This document shows, piece by piece, positions 26,001 to 34,164 of a DNA stretch of 64,000 nt. Each line of letters opens with the position of its first letter. Position 1 is the first letter of the stretch. The stretch lies in assembly GCA_023399155.1 (NCBI GenBank), contig JAEWQP010000017.1, positions 1 to 64,000 on the forward strand, given 5' to 3'. Origin of the DNA: Verrucomicrobiota bacterium (GTDB lineage Bacteria > Verrucomicrobiota > Verrucomicrobiia > Opitutales > Opitutaceae). The notes under the pieces are model-generated. The model did no database searches. It was not told the origin of the DNA and saw only the letters and a list, made by a program, of their open reading frames with translations. The position numbers and the translations under genes were made by a program.

Positions 26001-29000
26001 ATGCCGCTCCGTTCGCTCCTCGCATTCGTCTTGCCCCTCCTCAGCGCAGTCTTGGCCGTCGCCCGCTGGGACGACCCCGATGCCGGACTGCCGGTGCTCG
26101 GGACATTCTCTGTCGCGCACCTGGGCACCGCCTACAATACCACCGTCGTGGAGGACTCACGGGGACGTCTCTACGCCGGAAACGACCAGATTTTCGAATA
26201 CGACGGAACGAAATGGTCGGCGATCGAGGCGGGCGAGGCGACCTACATCGACGGCCTCATGCTGGATGAGACAAACCGCATCTGGTGCGGTGGAGTGAAC
26301 GACCTCGGTTACCTCGACGAGGATGCCACCGGGCAACGCCGGTTTCACTCGCTTCGAGACCAGCTACCGCCGGAAATGCGCTCGTTCTTCGTCCGCAGCG
26401 TACACAGGCATGCCGGCAAGACGCTCTACGTCTGCATTCGGGAGATTTTCGTGTGGGACGGTCGTCAGTTCGCAGTACAGAGCATGCCGGTCAGCTCGAC
26501 GCTTCATGCCTTTGATTTCGAGGGTGCCACCTACATCACCCAGAAGGGGACGGGCCTTTGGCGTTGGGATGGCTCCACCGACGGGATCGGTGTGACCCCC
26601 GTCGCACTCGCAGGGCTCGAACACGAGACCGTCCGCACGGCGTGGCGGGCCGCGGACGGCCATCTCGCATTCCTCACCGGCAAGGGAATCCTGCACCTCA
26701 AGCCCACCGGGGCCGAACTCGTGGGCCAGGAGACGATCAACGAGCTGAACCGCCTCATCACGGTCTCGGCTCTGCCGCTATCGAGCGAGATGTTTGCGGT
26801 GACGACCCAGACGGCGGGGATCTTCATTGTCGGCGCCGACGGCCGCCTGATCAGGCATCTCGAGCGACGGGACGGCCTGCCAAATCTGAACTGCATGGAA
26901 CCGGGGTTTGGCCGTGATGGCCGCTTATGGCTGGGCGTCTTCAACCACGTCTGCCGCATTGACCCCCGCCACGTCCAGACTGTGTTTAACGCCAGCAACG
27001 GGCATGGCGGCGACGCCACCCGTGTCGTGCACTCCTCCAGCATCGGGACGCTCTCCGCCACGCTGGAGGCCGTTCGTATCCTCAGGCCGGGTACCACCGA
27101 AGGTGCACGGTTCGAACCCCTGCCCAAGCTGGAGGGTTCGTTCACCGATCTCGCCGTCCTGGCCGACGGGAGCACCGTGGCGTCGGGAATGCATCGCCTC
27201 ATCCGGATCTTTCCCGACCACCACGAGGTGGCGGTCCCAGCATCGACCATGTTCCATCAGATCGTCGCAGTCGAGACCGGCAGGCCGCGACTCGCGGTGG
27301 GAGAAGGCGATCGGATCTCCCTGCTGGACCTGGATCACGCCGACCCGCGAATCGGGAGTATCGGCGGTTTTCCGGAAGCGCCGACCCGGCTAGCCTTCGA
27401 TCGCCGCGGACATCTCTGGGTCAGCCTGCGCCGGACCGGTGTGATCGAGGTGCCACTCCAACCTGAGCACGGCGACGGTCGCCGCCACTTCCTTCCCGGA
27501 CGCGACCTTCCGGAGAAGTTCCACGATCCCGCCGTTTTTGTCCTGGACGGGATCCCATTTGCATTCAGTTCAAATGCCGTCCTCGAACTCCCCGAGGATC
27601 CGACCCGCCCCCCGAGGCCGGTGATGGCGGGGCTCGGTTTCCTCTCTGCGGAACGCGCAGCGGTCGGTCATGGGTGGGCGGTTGCCGCCCGAACGGGTCA
27701 CGAACCCCGGCTGGCTCGCCTGTCTGTGAAGCCGGGCGAGGGTCTCGCGATCGAGGTCACCGATCAGGTGTTCAGGAACATCGGCATCATCACAGAGATC
27801 AGCAGGACCGAGGGAAACATCCTCTGGATCGGCGGTTCAGAGGGCACGGTGCGACTAGACGCCCGCGAAGTCCTCCCCGAAACATCGCCACGCGCGCCGC
27901 TCGTCCAGGCCGTGCTCTGGCGCACCGGAGAGGAGGAGGCTCGCCTGCCGCTCGCGGCCGCGCCCAGCGTCGCCTTTCACCGCGCCGGAACGATCGAGTT
28001 CCAGCTGCGCGACGGCGGAGATCCGTTCGCGGCCACGCAGCTGATCGAGACCCGCCTCGCGGGCGTCGACCGCGAGTGGCGCCTCACGGGCAAAGCCCGC
28101 ACGATCGCCGGGCTCGACGAAGGCCGCTACACCCTGGAGGCGCGCGCGGTTGGCTTTCTCGGCAATCCGGGCCCGGTGGTGAGCTACACGTTCACCATCC
28201 TGCCGCCCTGGTTTCGCACGCCGCTGGCCTACCTGGGCTACGTGCTCACGTTCGCGGGATCCGTGTTCGCCGCCGCCCAGTGGCGCACCCGTCGTATCCG
28301 AAAACAGAATGCACAGCTGGAGCGGCTCGTGAACCGCCGCACCGAGGAGCTCGCCCAGGCGGTCTCCGCGCGGTCCGCCTTCCTCGCCAACATGGGCCAC
28401 GAGATCCGCAACCCGCTCAACGGCGTGGTCGGCCTCGTCGACATGCTGCGCTCCCGACAACTCGCGACCGAAAACAAGGCGCTGGTCGACCGGATCGGCA
28501 CCTGCGCCGACCAGCTCATCTCCGTGATCGACGACGTGCTCGAGTACGCGCGCATCGACGCCGGGCGGATCGCGCTGCGCGTGCGGCCGTTCACCGTGCG
28601 CGAGCCCGTCGAGGCGGCGATCGACATCTTCCACGCGGCGCGGCCGGAGGCGCGGATCGACCTGCACGGAACGCCGGAAGACCTCGACGCGCACATCATG
28701 GGCGATCCCGACCGCGTCCGGCACATCCTGGTCAACTACCTGGCCAACGCCCTGAAGTTTGGCGGCGGCACGCCCGTCGATGTGGGCGTGCGGCACGACG
28801 GTCCCCTGCTCGTCTTCTCCGTCGCGGATCGCGGGCCCGGCATCGCGGCCGAGGAGCAGACGCGCCTGTTCGTGCGCTTCAGCCGCGGCAGTCTCGCCTA
28901 CCAGCAGGCGATCCCGGGCACGGGACTCGGACTCGCCGCGTGCAAGGCCTACGCCGAGGCGATGGGTGGCGACGTGTCGGTGGAAAGCGAGCTCGGCCGC

Positions 29001-29849
29001 GGCTCCACGTTCTTCCTGCGCGTGCCGTTCCAGCCCGCCACGGCGGCGGCCCGCCCCCCCGCCGCGGCATCGCCCGATCTGCTCGTCGGCCGCCGGGCGC
29101 TCGTGGTGGACGACCAGGACTTCAATCGCTTCGTGCTCTGCGACCTGCTCGGGCGCATGGGTGCCTCCGCGGCCCAGGCCTCGACCATCGACGAGGCGCG
29201 CGACGTCTTCCGCGCCCAGCCGCCCGACATCGTCTTCGTGGACTTCGACCTCGCCGGCGCGACGGGAGCCGACCTTGCGGAATGGATACGCAAGGAGGCG
29301 CCCGCCGGGCGCGACGTGCCCATCGTCGCCACCACCGCCTTCGAGGTCGACGAGGTGCGGCGCCGCTGCACGGAGGCGGCGATGGACGGTTTCCTCGCCA
29401 AGCCGGTGACGGCCCAGCGCCTGGCCGAGGTCGTCGCGCGCATCGAATCGGTGCGCTCCGGCGGCACGCCGCCGGCCGCGGCCCCGGCCGCGGCGACGAC
29501 GCCCGCCAGCTTCCTCGACATCCTGGCCGGCGGGGATCCCGTCAAGCGCGTGGAGATCGAACGGGCCACCTGGCGCGAGGTGCTCATCGAGGCCATGGCG
29601 GCGCACCGCGCGCTGCGCCGCGACGACGCGCCGCTGACGGCGCGCCACGCGCACCGGCTTGTATCCGCGGCGCTGATGCTCAGCCAGCGGGAACTGGTCG
29701 CGATGGCACGCGAGATGAACGGCCAGGCCAAGGCGGGCGATCTCGCGGCCGCGCGGCTTTCCGCAGAACGACTGCGCCAGCGGATTCGCGCCGCCCGCCG
29801 ACCTGATCGAAGTCCGGCCGCGCCGCCCGCGGCGCAGCGGAGTCCCTGA
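26001..29849 (+). CDS. Hybrid two-component sensor kinase with periplasmic propeller (Reg_prop/Y_Y_Y type)
   Basis: A 1282-residue one-protein signalling system. A signal peptide (MPLRSLLAFVLPLLSAVLAV) leads into a periplasmic beta-propeller-like region of about 600 residues, with recurring 'DGRLWLG' and 'RGHLWVS' blades. A Y_Y_Y-like domain follows ('AGVDREWRL..LDEGRYTLEARAVG..GPVVSYTFTILPPW'), then a transmembrane helix near 740. The cytoplasmic part holds HisKA ('NMGHEIRNPLNGVVG', phospho-His in HEIRNP), a HATPase ('DRVRHILVNYLANALKFG', 'GPGI', 'GTGLGLAACKAYAEAMGG'), a receiver with acceptor Asp in 'DIVFVDFDLAG', and a C-terminal HPt-like helical domain with His in 'TARHAHRLVSAAL'. Such proteins usually sense polysaccharide fragments. 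A NarL-type regulator is convergent downstream. It is divergent from the peptide-YcaO-TIR cassette. Confidence 0.92.
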   Translation: MPLRSLLAFVLPLLSAVLAVARWDDPDAGLPVLGTFSVAHLGTAYNTTVVEDSRGRLYAGNDQIFEYDGTKWSAIEAGEATYIDGLMLDETNRIWCGGVNDLGYLDEDATGQRRFHSLRDQLPPEMRSFFVRSVHRHAGKTLYVCIREIFVWDGRQFAVQSMPVSSTLHAFDFEGATYITQKGTGLWRWDGSTDGIGVTPVALAGLEHETVRTAWRAADGHLAFLTGKGILHLKPTGAELVGQETINELNRLITVSALPLSSEMFAVTTQTAGIFIVGADGRLIRHLERRDGLPNLNCMEPGFGRDGRLWLGVFNHVCRIDPRHVQTVFNASNGHGGDATRVVHSSSIGTLSATLEAVRILRPGTTEGARFEPLPKLEGSFTDLAVLADGSTVASGMHRLIRIFPDHHEVAVPASTMFHQIVAVETGRPRLAVGEGDRISLLDLDHADPRIGSIGGFPEAPTRLAFDRRGHLWVSLRRTGVIEVPLQPEHGDGRRHFLPGRDLPEKFHDPAVFVLDGIPFAFSSNAVLELPEDPTRPPRPVMAGLGFLSAERAAVGHGWAVAARTGHEPRLARLSVKPGEGLAIEVTDQVFRNIGIITEISRTEGNILWIGGSEGTVRLDAREVLPETSPRAPLVQAVLWRTGEEEARLPLAAAPSVAFHRAGTIEFQLRDGGDPFAATQLIETRLAGVDREWRLTGKARTIAGLDEGRYTLEARAVGFLGNPGPVVSYTFTILPPWFRTPLAYLGYVLTFAGSVFAAAQWRTRRIRKQNAQLERLVNRRTEELAQAVSARSAFLANMGHEIRNPLNGVVGLVDMLRSRQLATENKALVDRIGTCADQLISVIDDVLEYARIDAGRIALRVRPFTVREPVEAAIDIFHAARPEARIDLHGTPEDLDAHIMGDPDRVRHILVNYLANALKFGGGTPVDVGVRHDGPLLVFSVADRGPGIAAEEQTRLFVRFSRGSLAYQQAIPGTGLGLAACKAYAEAMGGDVSVESELGRGSTFFLRVPFQPATAAARPPAAASPDLLVGRRALVVDDQDFNRFVLCDLLGRMGASAAQASTIDEARDVFRAQPPDIVFVDFDLAGATGADLAEWIRKEAPAGRDVPIVATTAFEVDEVRRRCTEAAMDGFLAKPVTAQRLAEVVARIESVRSGGTPPAAAPAAATTPASFLDILAGGDPVKRVEIERATWREVLIEAMAAHRALRRDDAPLTARHAHRLVSAALMLSQRELVAMAREMNGQAKAGDLAAARLSAERLRQRIRAARRPDRSPAAPPAAQRSP

Positions 29850-29880
29850 ATCCCGCGGCCGTCCCGCGCCCCCGCGCGGC

Positions 29881-30552
29881 TCAGCCGCGCCCGTCCTGGG
29901 GGGCACCCTGCGGACGCGCCGAGCCCAGTCGGGCGAAGCCCTTGTCCGCGGCGTAGACGACGAGTTCCACCGCGCTGTGGATGTCGAGCTTGCGCATGAG
30001 CTGCTTGCGGTGCCACTGGACCGTGGTGGGCGAGATGCCCAGGCGTTCGCCGGCCTGCTCGTTGGTCAGTCCCTGCCCGAGCAGCGCGAGCATCTCGCAC
30101 TCGCGGTCGGTGAGCAGCTTGGGAAACGCACGCGGGTCCTTGCGCAGGGCCACGCGCGTGCGATGGACCACATCGGAGAAAAAGTAGTTTCCGGCGCAGA
30201 CGGACTTGATCGCCAGCGAGAGCGTTTCAACGGACTGGTCGGTCTTGTCAATGAACCCGTGCATGCTCGAGTTCATCACCCGGTGGACCATGAACTCGTC
30301 GCAGTAGCCGGACATGCCGAGCACACGCGGCGGGGGCTGCAGCGTTGCCGCCTCGTCCGCCAGGCTGAACCCGTCGCGGTCCGGCAGGTCGATATCCAGG
30401 ATGAGGAGGTCGAACCGCCCGGTGCGCATGGCGTCGGCACCGGCGGCTCCGGTCCCCACCGCCGTCACGCGCTCGTGGCGAAACTGGCCCTCGCACATCT
30501 TCGCCAGGAGGTCGCGGAACATCCGCTGGTCTTCGACGATGAGGGTGCGCAT
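29881..30552 (-). CDS. NarL/FixJ-family response regulator
   Basis: A 223-residue transcription factor. The receiver domain (1-120) has acidic-pocket residues E7 and D8 in 'VEDQ', phospho-acceptor D in 'LLILDIDLPDRDG' and a Lys in 'GFIDKTDQS'. A LuxR-type helix-turn-helix follows ('LTDRECEMLALLGQGLTNEQ', 'ISPTTVQWHRKQLMRKL', about 150-205). It is expected to bind promoter DNA when phosphorylated. ATG 30552 is selected because the chain begins at the first receiver strand (MRTLIVEDQ). It is convergent with the large hybrid kinase and is a plausible output partner through that kinase's HPt domain, though this is inference. Confidence 0.9.
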   Translation of the reverse strand: MRTLIVEDQRMFRDLLAKMCEGQFRHERVTAVGTGAAGADAMRTGRFDLLILDIDLPDRDGFSLADEAATLQPPPRVLGMSGYCDEFMVHRVMNSSMHGFIDKTDQSVETLSLAIKSVCAGNYFFSDVVHRTRVALRKDPRAFPKLLTDRECEMLALLGQGLTNEQAGERLGISPTTVQWHRKQLMRKLDIHSAVELVVYAADKGFARLGSARPQGAPQDGRG

Positions 30553-30709
30553 AGGATGCTTACTACGGCAATTGCGCCCGGGTGCGACACCACAATTCAT
30601 CGGGTCCGCCCGATCGGGCGAGCCCCGAGGTCCGCCTGCGGGGCCTGCTCCTTCCTCGGGATCCCGTCCACCAGCCGCACGCCGCGCAAAACCGCAGCCG
30701 GGTGGTGTT

Positions 30710-31330
30710 TCACGCGATCGGCGGCCGCGTGCGCCACTGAAAGTAGAGCGCAAACACCCGCACGGCGATTGTCACGCCCGCCCCCACGAGCATGGTCCAG
30801 GTTCCTCCAAGGCCGAAATGGTGCACGCCGACGAGTGCGGCACCGCCGATGAGTGAAGCGGTCGCATAGAGCTCGGCCGGCTGGAACAGAAACGGAACCT
30901 CCTGCCGGAGGAGGTCACGCATCACGCCTCCGAATACAGCCGTGACGCACCCGAGGAAGAGCGCCGCCCACCACGGCTGACCAAGGTTCAGCGCCACCAT
31001 CGATCCCGTGCCGGTGAACATCCCGAGCCCGATGGCGTCGAAGAAGCGGATCGGCTTGTCGAGCTTGGCCTCGATCCAGTTCGAGGAAAAATAGGTCACG
31101 ACTGTCGCCAGCGCGGCAAGCCCGAGCGGCCATGGTGAGCGCAGGAACGGCACGGGAAAATCGCCGATCAGCAACGAGCGCAGCGCACCGCCACCGGTCG
31201 CGGTGACCAGCGCCAGCGCGAAGAGACCCACGACATCCATGCCCTTGCGCGCGGCGGCGAGCGCACCCGACACCGCGAAGACGAAGATGCCCGCCCGCTC
31301 AAACACCGCCAGACTCTCCTCGAACGACAT
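30710..31330 (-). CDS. TRIC-family / UPF0126 (YicG-like) membrane protein
   Basis: A 206-residue integral membrane protein with about seven hydrophobic helices in two repeats of three. The two signature Gly-rich segments are 'TATGGGALRSLLIGDFP' and 'TAVFGGVMRDLLRQEVPFLF', each giving the GGG-x-LRD-type pattern of bacterial trimeric intracellular cation channel homologues (UPF0126, YicG/YadS). Homologues form K+/Na+-conducting or glycine-linked channels; the ligand here is unknown. ATG 31330 is chosen because 'MSFEESLAVFERAG' is the usual N-terminus; ATG 31360 is also in frame. It stands alone, divergent from the DUF1593 gene. Confidence 0.88.
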   Translation of the reverse strand: MSFEESLAVFERAGIFVFAVSGALAAARKGMDVVGLFALALVTATGGGALRSLLIGDFPVPFLRSPWPLGLAALATVVTYFSSNWIEAKLDKPIRFFDAIGLGMFTGTGSMVALNLGQPWWAALFLGCVTAVFGGVMRDLLRQEVPFLFQPAELYATASLIGGAALVGVHHFGLGGTWTMLVGAGVTIAVRVFALYFQWRTRPPIA

Positions 31331-31438
31331 GCCGCCACGCTGGGCACACGCCAGGCGCATGACCAGCCAATGCCGCGACACCCCGGCCGCCCCTCCCGCC
31401 CCGCTCGGGGGTTGACCGGCGCGCGCCCCTCTTCTGCC

Positions 31439-32860
31439 ATGATCCCCATGTCGCGTCCATCCGCGCTGCTCGCAGCCGCGCTCCTCGGGCTCTGCACGGC
31501 GCCCGCCCACGAGATGCTCGGCCGGGAGCGCCTCATCGTCCTCACCGATATCTCCAACGAACCGGACGACGAGCAATCCATGGTGCGGCTGCTGGTCTAT
31601 GCAAACGAGTTCGAACTCGAAGGCCTGATCGCCACGACGTCCACCTGGTTGCGCAATGGGCCGCGCGAAGACCTGATCCATCGCCAACTCGACGCCTATG
31701 CCCGGGTCCGCGATGCGCTCGCACGGCACGCGAAAGGATTTCCGACGGCCGACGAGTTGCGCGCGGTGACAGCCACCGGACAGGCCGGCTACGGACTTGC
31801 GGACGTGGGTCACGGCCGCGCGTCCGCCGGCTCCGAGTTGTTGCGGGCAGCGGCGGCACGGTCAGATCCCCGGCCGCTGTGGGTCGCGCTCTGGGGCGGC
31901 GCGAACACGCTGGCCCAGAGCCTGACCGATGCGCGGCGGGAACTGGCGCCCGATGAATTCGCGCGGCTCGTGAGCCGGCTGCGCGTCTACAGCATCTCGG
32001 ACCAGGATGATGCCGGCGCCTGGCTGCGCCGGGAGTTTCCCACGCTGTTCTACATCGCCTCTCCCAGCACGCAGGATTGGAAGGAATACTGGCGGGCGAC
32101 CTGGACCGGCATCAGCGGGGATCGTCACTACCGCAACGGACCGGGCCACGCCTTCGAACTTGTCGACAACCCCTGGCTTGAGCGCCACGTCATGCGCGAC
32201 CACGGAGCGCTCGGCGGTTTGTACCCAAAGGTTGCCTACATCATGGAGGGCGACACACCCTCCTTTCTCGGCTTGATTGAAAACGGGCTGGGCTGGGCGA
32301 TCAGCCCGGCCTACGGCGGCTGGGGCGGACGCTACGTGGTCTACCAGCCGTCGGGCGAGTCGCGGCCGTTCTGGACGAACAACCACGACAGCCGCGACAC
32401 CGTCACCGCAGACAACGGGCGGACCGACACCTCCGATCCCGCCACGATCTGGCGGTGGCGAACGGCGTTTCAGCACGACTTTGCCGCCCGCATGGATTGG
32501 TGCTCGGCGAAGAGCTACCGTGAGGCCAACCACCGCCCCACCGCCGTGCTCAACGGCGATACCACGCAACGCGTGCTCGAACATGCAGCCGCATCCGGGG
32601 AGACAGTGTCACTTTCGTCCGCCGGCTCGAGCGATCCGGACGGTCACGCACTCGCCCGCCGCTGGTTCGTCTACCGCGAGGCCGGCACGTATCCCGGCGA
32701 AGTCGTCGTCGAAGCGAAGGGTGAAACGGCGCGGCTGATTGCCCCCGCGAAAGCGACTGGTATCGCCGGGCCGCAGACCATCCACATCATCCTCGAGGTG
32801 ACCGACGACGGTTCACCCAGCGTGACCGCCTACCGCCGCCTCGTGGTCACGCTGCGTTGA
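31439..32860 (+). CDS. Exported DUF1593 protein (nucleoside-hydrolase-like, Ig-like C-terminus)
   Basis: A 473-residue secreted protein. A signal peptide (core SALLAAALLGLCTAPAHA-like) is followed by 'RLIVLTDISNEPDDEQSMVR', the Asp-rich metal-binding motif of the nucleoside-hydrolase-like fold used by DUF1593. 'SDQDDAG' and 'DIGG'-equivalent segments and 'WGGANTLAQSL' also fit. The last 100 residues, from 'SGETVSLSSAGSSDPDGHAL', form the usual DUF1593 C-terminal beta-sandwich. The family is found in polysaccharide-degrading bacteria and probably removes a glycosyl or ribosyl group; the substrate is not established. The start is ATG 31439 or ATG 31448. Upstream is a divergent membrane protein gene. 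Confidence 0.85.
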   Translation: MIPMSRPSALLAAALLGLCTAPAHEMLGRERLIVLTDISNEPDDEQSMVRLLVYANEFELEGLIATTSTWLRNGPREDLIHRQLDAYARVRDALARHAKGFPTADELRAVTATGQAGYGLADVGHGRASAGSELLRAAAARSDPRPLWVALWGGANTLAQSLTDARRELAPDEFARLVSRLRVYSISDQDDAGAWLRREFPTLFYIASPSTQDWKEYWRATWTGISGDRHYRNGPGHAFELVDNPWLERHVMRDHGALGGLYPKVAYIMEGDTPSFLGLIENGLGWAISPAYGGWGGRYVVYQPSGESRPFWTNNHDSRDTVTADNGRTDTSDPATIWRWRTAFQHDFAARMDWCSAKSYREANHRPTAVLNGDTTQRVLEHAAASGETVSLSSAGSSDPDGHALARRWFVYREAGTYPGEVVVEAKGETARLIAPAKATGIAGPQTIHIILEVTDDGSPSVTAYRRLVVTLR

Positions 32861-32883
32861 TTAGGGACTCCTGGAACCTTCCG

Positions 32884-33055
32884 GTCACAGAGATCACAGC
32901 GTCCCCAAAAAGAGTTCACTCAAAGCCCGTTCAAAAGATCAGGCCCCGACGTGTATCGATGAACCACGAAGTGAAGCAGCGGGACTTGCGAATCCTCGGA
33001 GGACAGTCTGCGCGCCCAGCACCCACATCCGTAAATCTCTGTGTCCAAATGCGAC
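32884..33055. repeat. Degraded dispersed intergenic repeat with inverted CACAGAGAT arms
   Basis: The left arm GTCACAGAGATCACAG (from 32885) is inversely repeated at 33029-33046 as 'CCGTAAATCTCTGTGTCC'. The interval contains 'AACCACGAAGTG' and AT-richer bases than the surroundings. Many Verrucomicrobiota and Planctomycetota genomes hold CACAGAG-type intergenic repeats, which this resembles. It fills the 230-base gap before the MDR dehydrogenase. Confidence 0.4.
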
Positions 33056-33094
33056 GTTCACGTTGAATTGTTTCTCGGCCCGATTCCTGAAGCC

Positions 33095-34105
33095 ATGATC
33101 TCCACACCCTGCATCTTCTTCACCGGAGTCGGCCGCGCTGAGGCCGGGCTCACCGAACTGCCCGATCCCGGGCCGGATGATGTCGTCGTGGAGACGATAC
33201 TCTCTTCGATCAGCCCCGGAACCGAGTTGCGCTGCCTTGCCGGCGAACAGGAAGGGCTCGGCCGCGATCACTTTCCGTTCGTGCCCGGCTATTCCCTTGT
33301 GGGCCGGGTTGCGCGCGCCGGGCAGCGCCATCGCGCTCTGGAAGGGACGGTGGTGTTCTCGTCCGGCGCCCGCCGCGCCCGCCACACCATGGCATGGGGT
33401 GGCCACATCGCCGCTGCCGTGGTACCCGCCGAGTCGATCGTGCCGGTGCCCGCCGGTATTCGTGAAGAGGATGCGGTGCTGGCCAAACTCGCGGCCATCG
33501 CCCATCGCGGCGTGTCTATGGCGCGGCCGGAGGCGGGGGAGGCGGTGGTCGTCGTCGGCCTCGGAGCCATCGGCCAGATGTCCGCGCGCCTGTTCGCGAT
33601 TGCCGGTGCACGGGTGCTCGGTGTGGACCTGGCGCCCGCGCGGGCCCGCCTGGCGGAGCGTGCCGGGATCACGACTCTCGTACCGGAGGGGCCATTGGGT
33701 GAAGCGGTCCGCCGCCGGCTCCCCGGTGGCGCGCCGATCGTCGTGGACGCAACGGGATCGCCATGTCTCCTGCGCGAGACGATGAGCCTCGTGCGTGACA
33801 AGCCGTGGGACGAGTCCGACACGCCCGGAGGGCGCGTCGTCGTGCAGGGCAGCTATCCGGGCGACATCACCCTCCCGAGTTCCACCCCATTTGCGCGCGA
33901 GATGACCATGCTCTGGCCGCGCGACAGCCAGCGGCGCGACATCGAACGGGTTTTCGAGCTGCTGGGCGATGGCCGGCTGCGCTTTGACGGAATCCTCGGA
34001 AGTGTTCATCCCCCGGCCGAAGCGCAGGCGGTATATGATCAGCTGCGCTCGCGCGACGGGGCCCTGGTCACGGCCGCTTTCCGCTGGAGGCGGGCCGCAA
34101 CCTGA
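33095..34105 (+). CDS. MDR-superfamily dehydrogenase (zinc-less alcohol-dehydrogenase-like)
   Basis: A 336-residue NAD(P)-dependent oxidoreductase of the medium-chain family. The GroES-like N-terminus has 'SSISPGTELR' where zinc-dependent alcohol dehydrogenases have the catalytic Cys, and 'PFVPGYSLVGRV' instead of GHE, so the catalytic zinc site is probably missing, as in BchC-like and related 'SPGTE' members. The Rossmann motif is 'VVVVGLGAIGQMSARLFAIAG' (near 155), followed by the acidic cofactor residue in 'GVDLAPARA'. The substrate is unknown, probably a sugar or alcohol given the neighbours. ATG 33095 is preferred over GTG 33041, since the latter lies in the intergenic repeat. Confidence 0.85.
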   Translation: MISTPCIFFTGVGRAEAGLTELPDPGPDDVVVETILSSISPGTELRCLAGEQEGLGRDHFPFVPGYSLVGRVARAGQRHRALEGTVVFSSGARRARHTMAWGGHIAAAVVPAESIVPVPAGIREEDAVLAKLAAIAHRGVSMARPEAGEAVVVVGLGAIGQMSARLFAIAGARVLGVDLAPARARLAERAGITTLVPEGPLGEAVRRRLPGGAPIVVDATGSPCLLRETMSLVRDKPWDESDTPGGRVVVQGSYPGDITLPSSTPFAREMTMLWPRDSQRRDIERVFELLGDGRLRFDGILGSVHPPAEAQAVYDQLRSRDGALVTAAFRWRRAAT

Positions 34106-34164
34106 TCTTCCGCCGCGGGCGGGGACCCCCGGTCGAGCGCCCCCGGCCGGCCCGGATCCGAGGC

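Noticed and set aside
27855..29906. A long minus-strand open frame antisense to the hybrid kinase
   Set aside because: It is His/Arg/Asp-rich without any recognisable domain, while the kinase motifs on the plus strand are complete.
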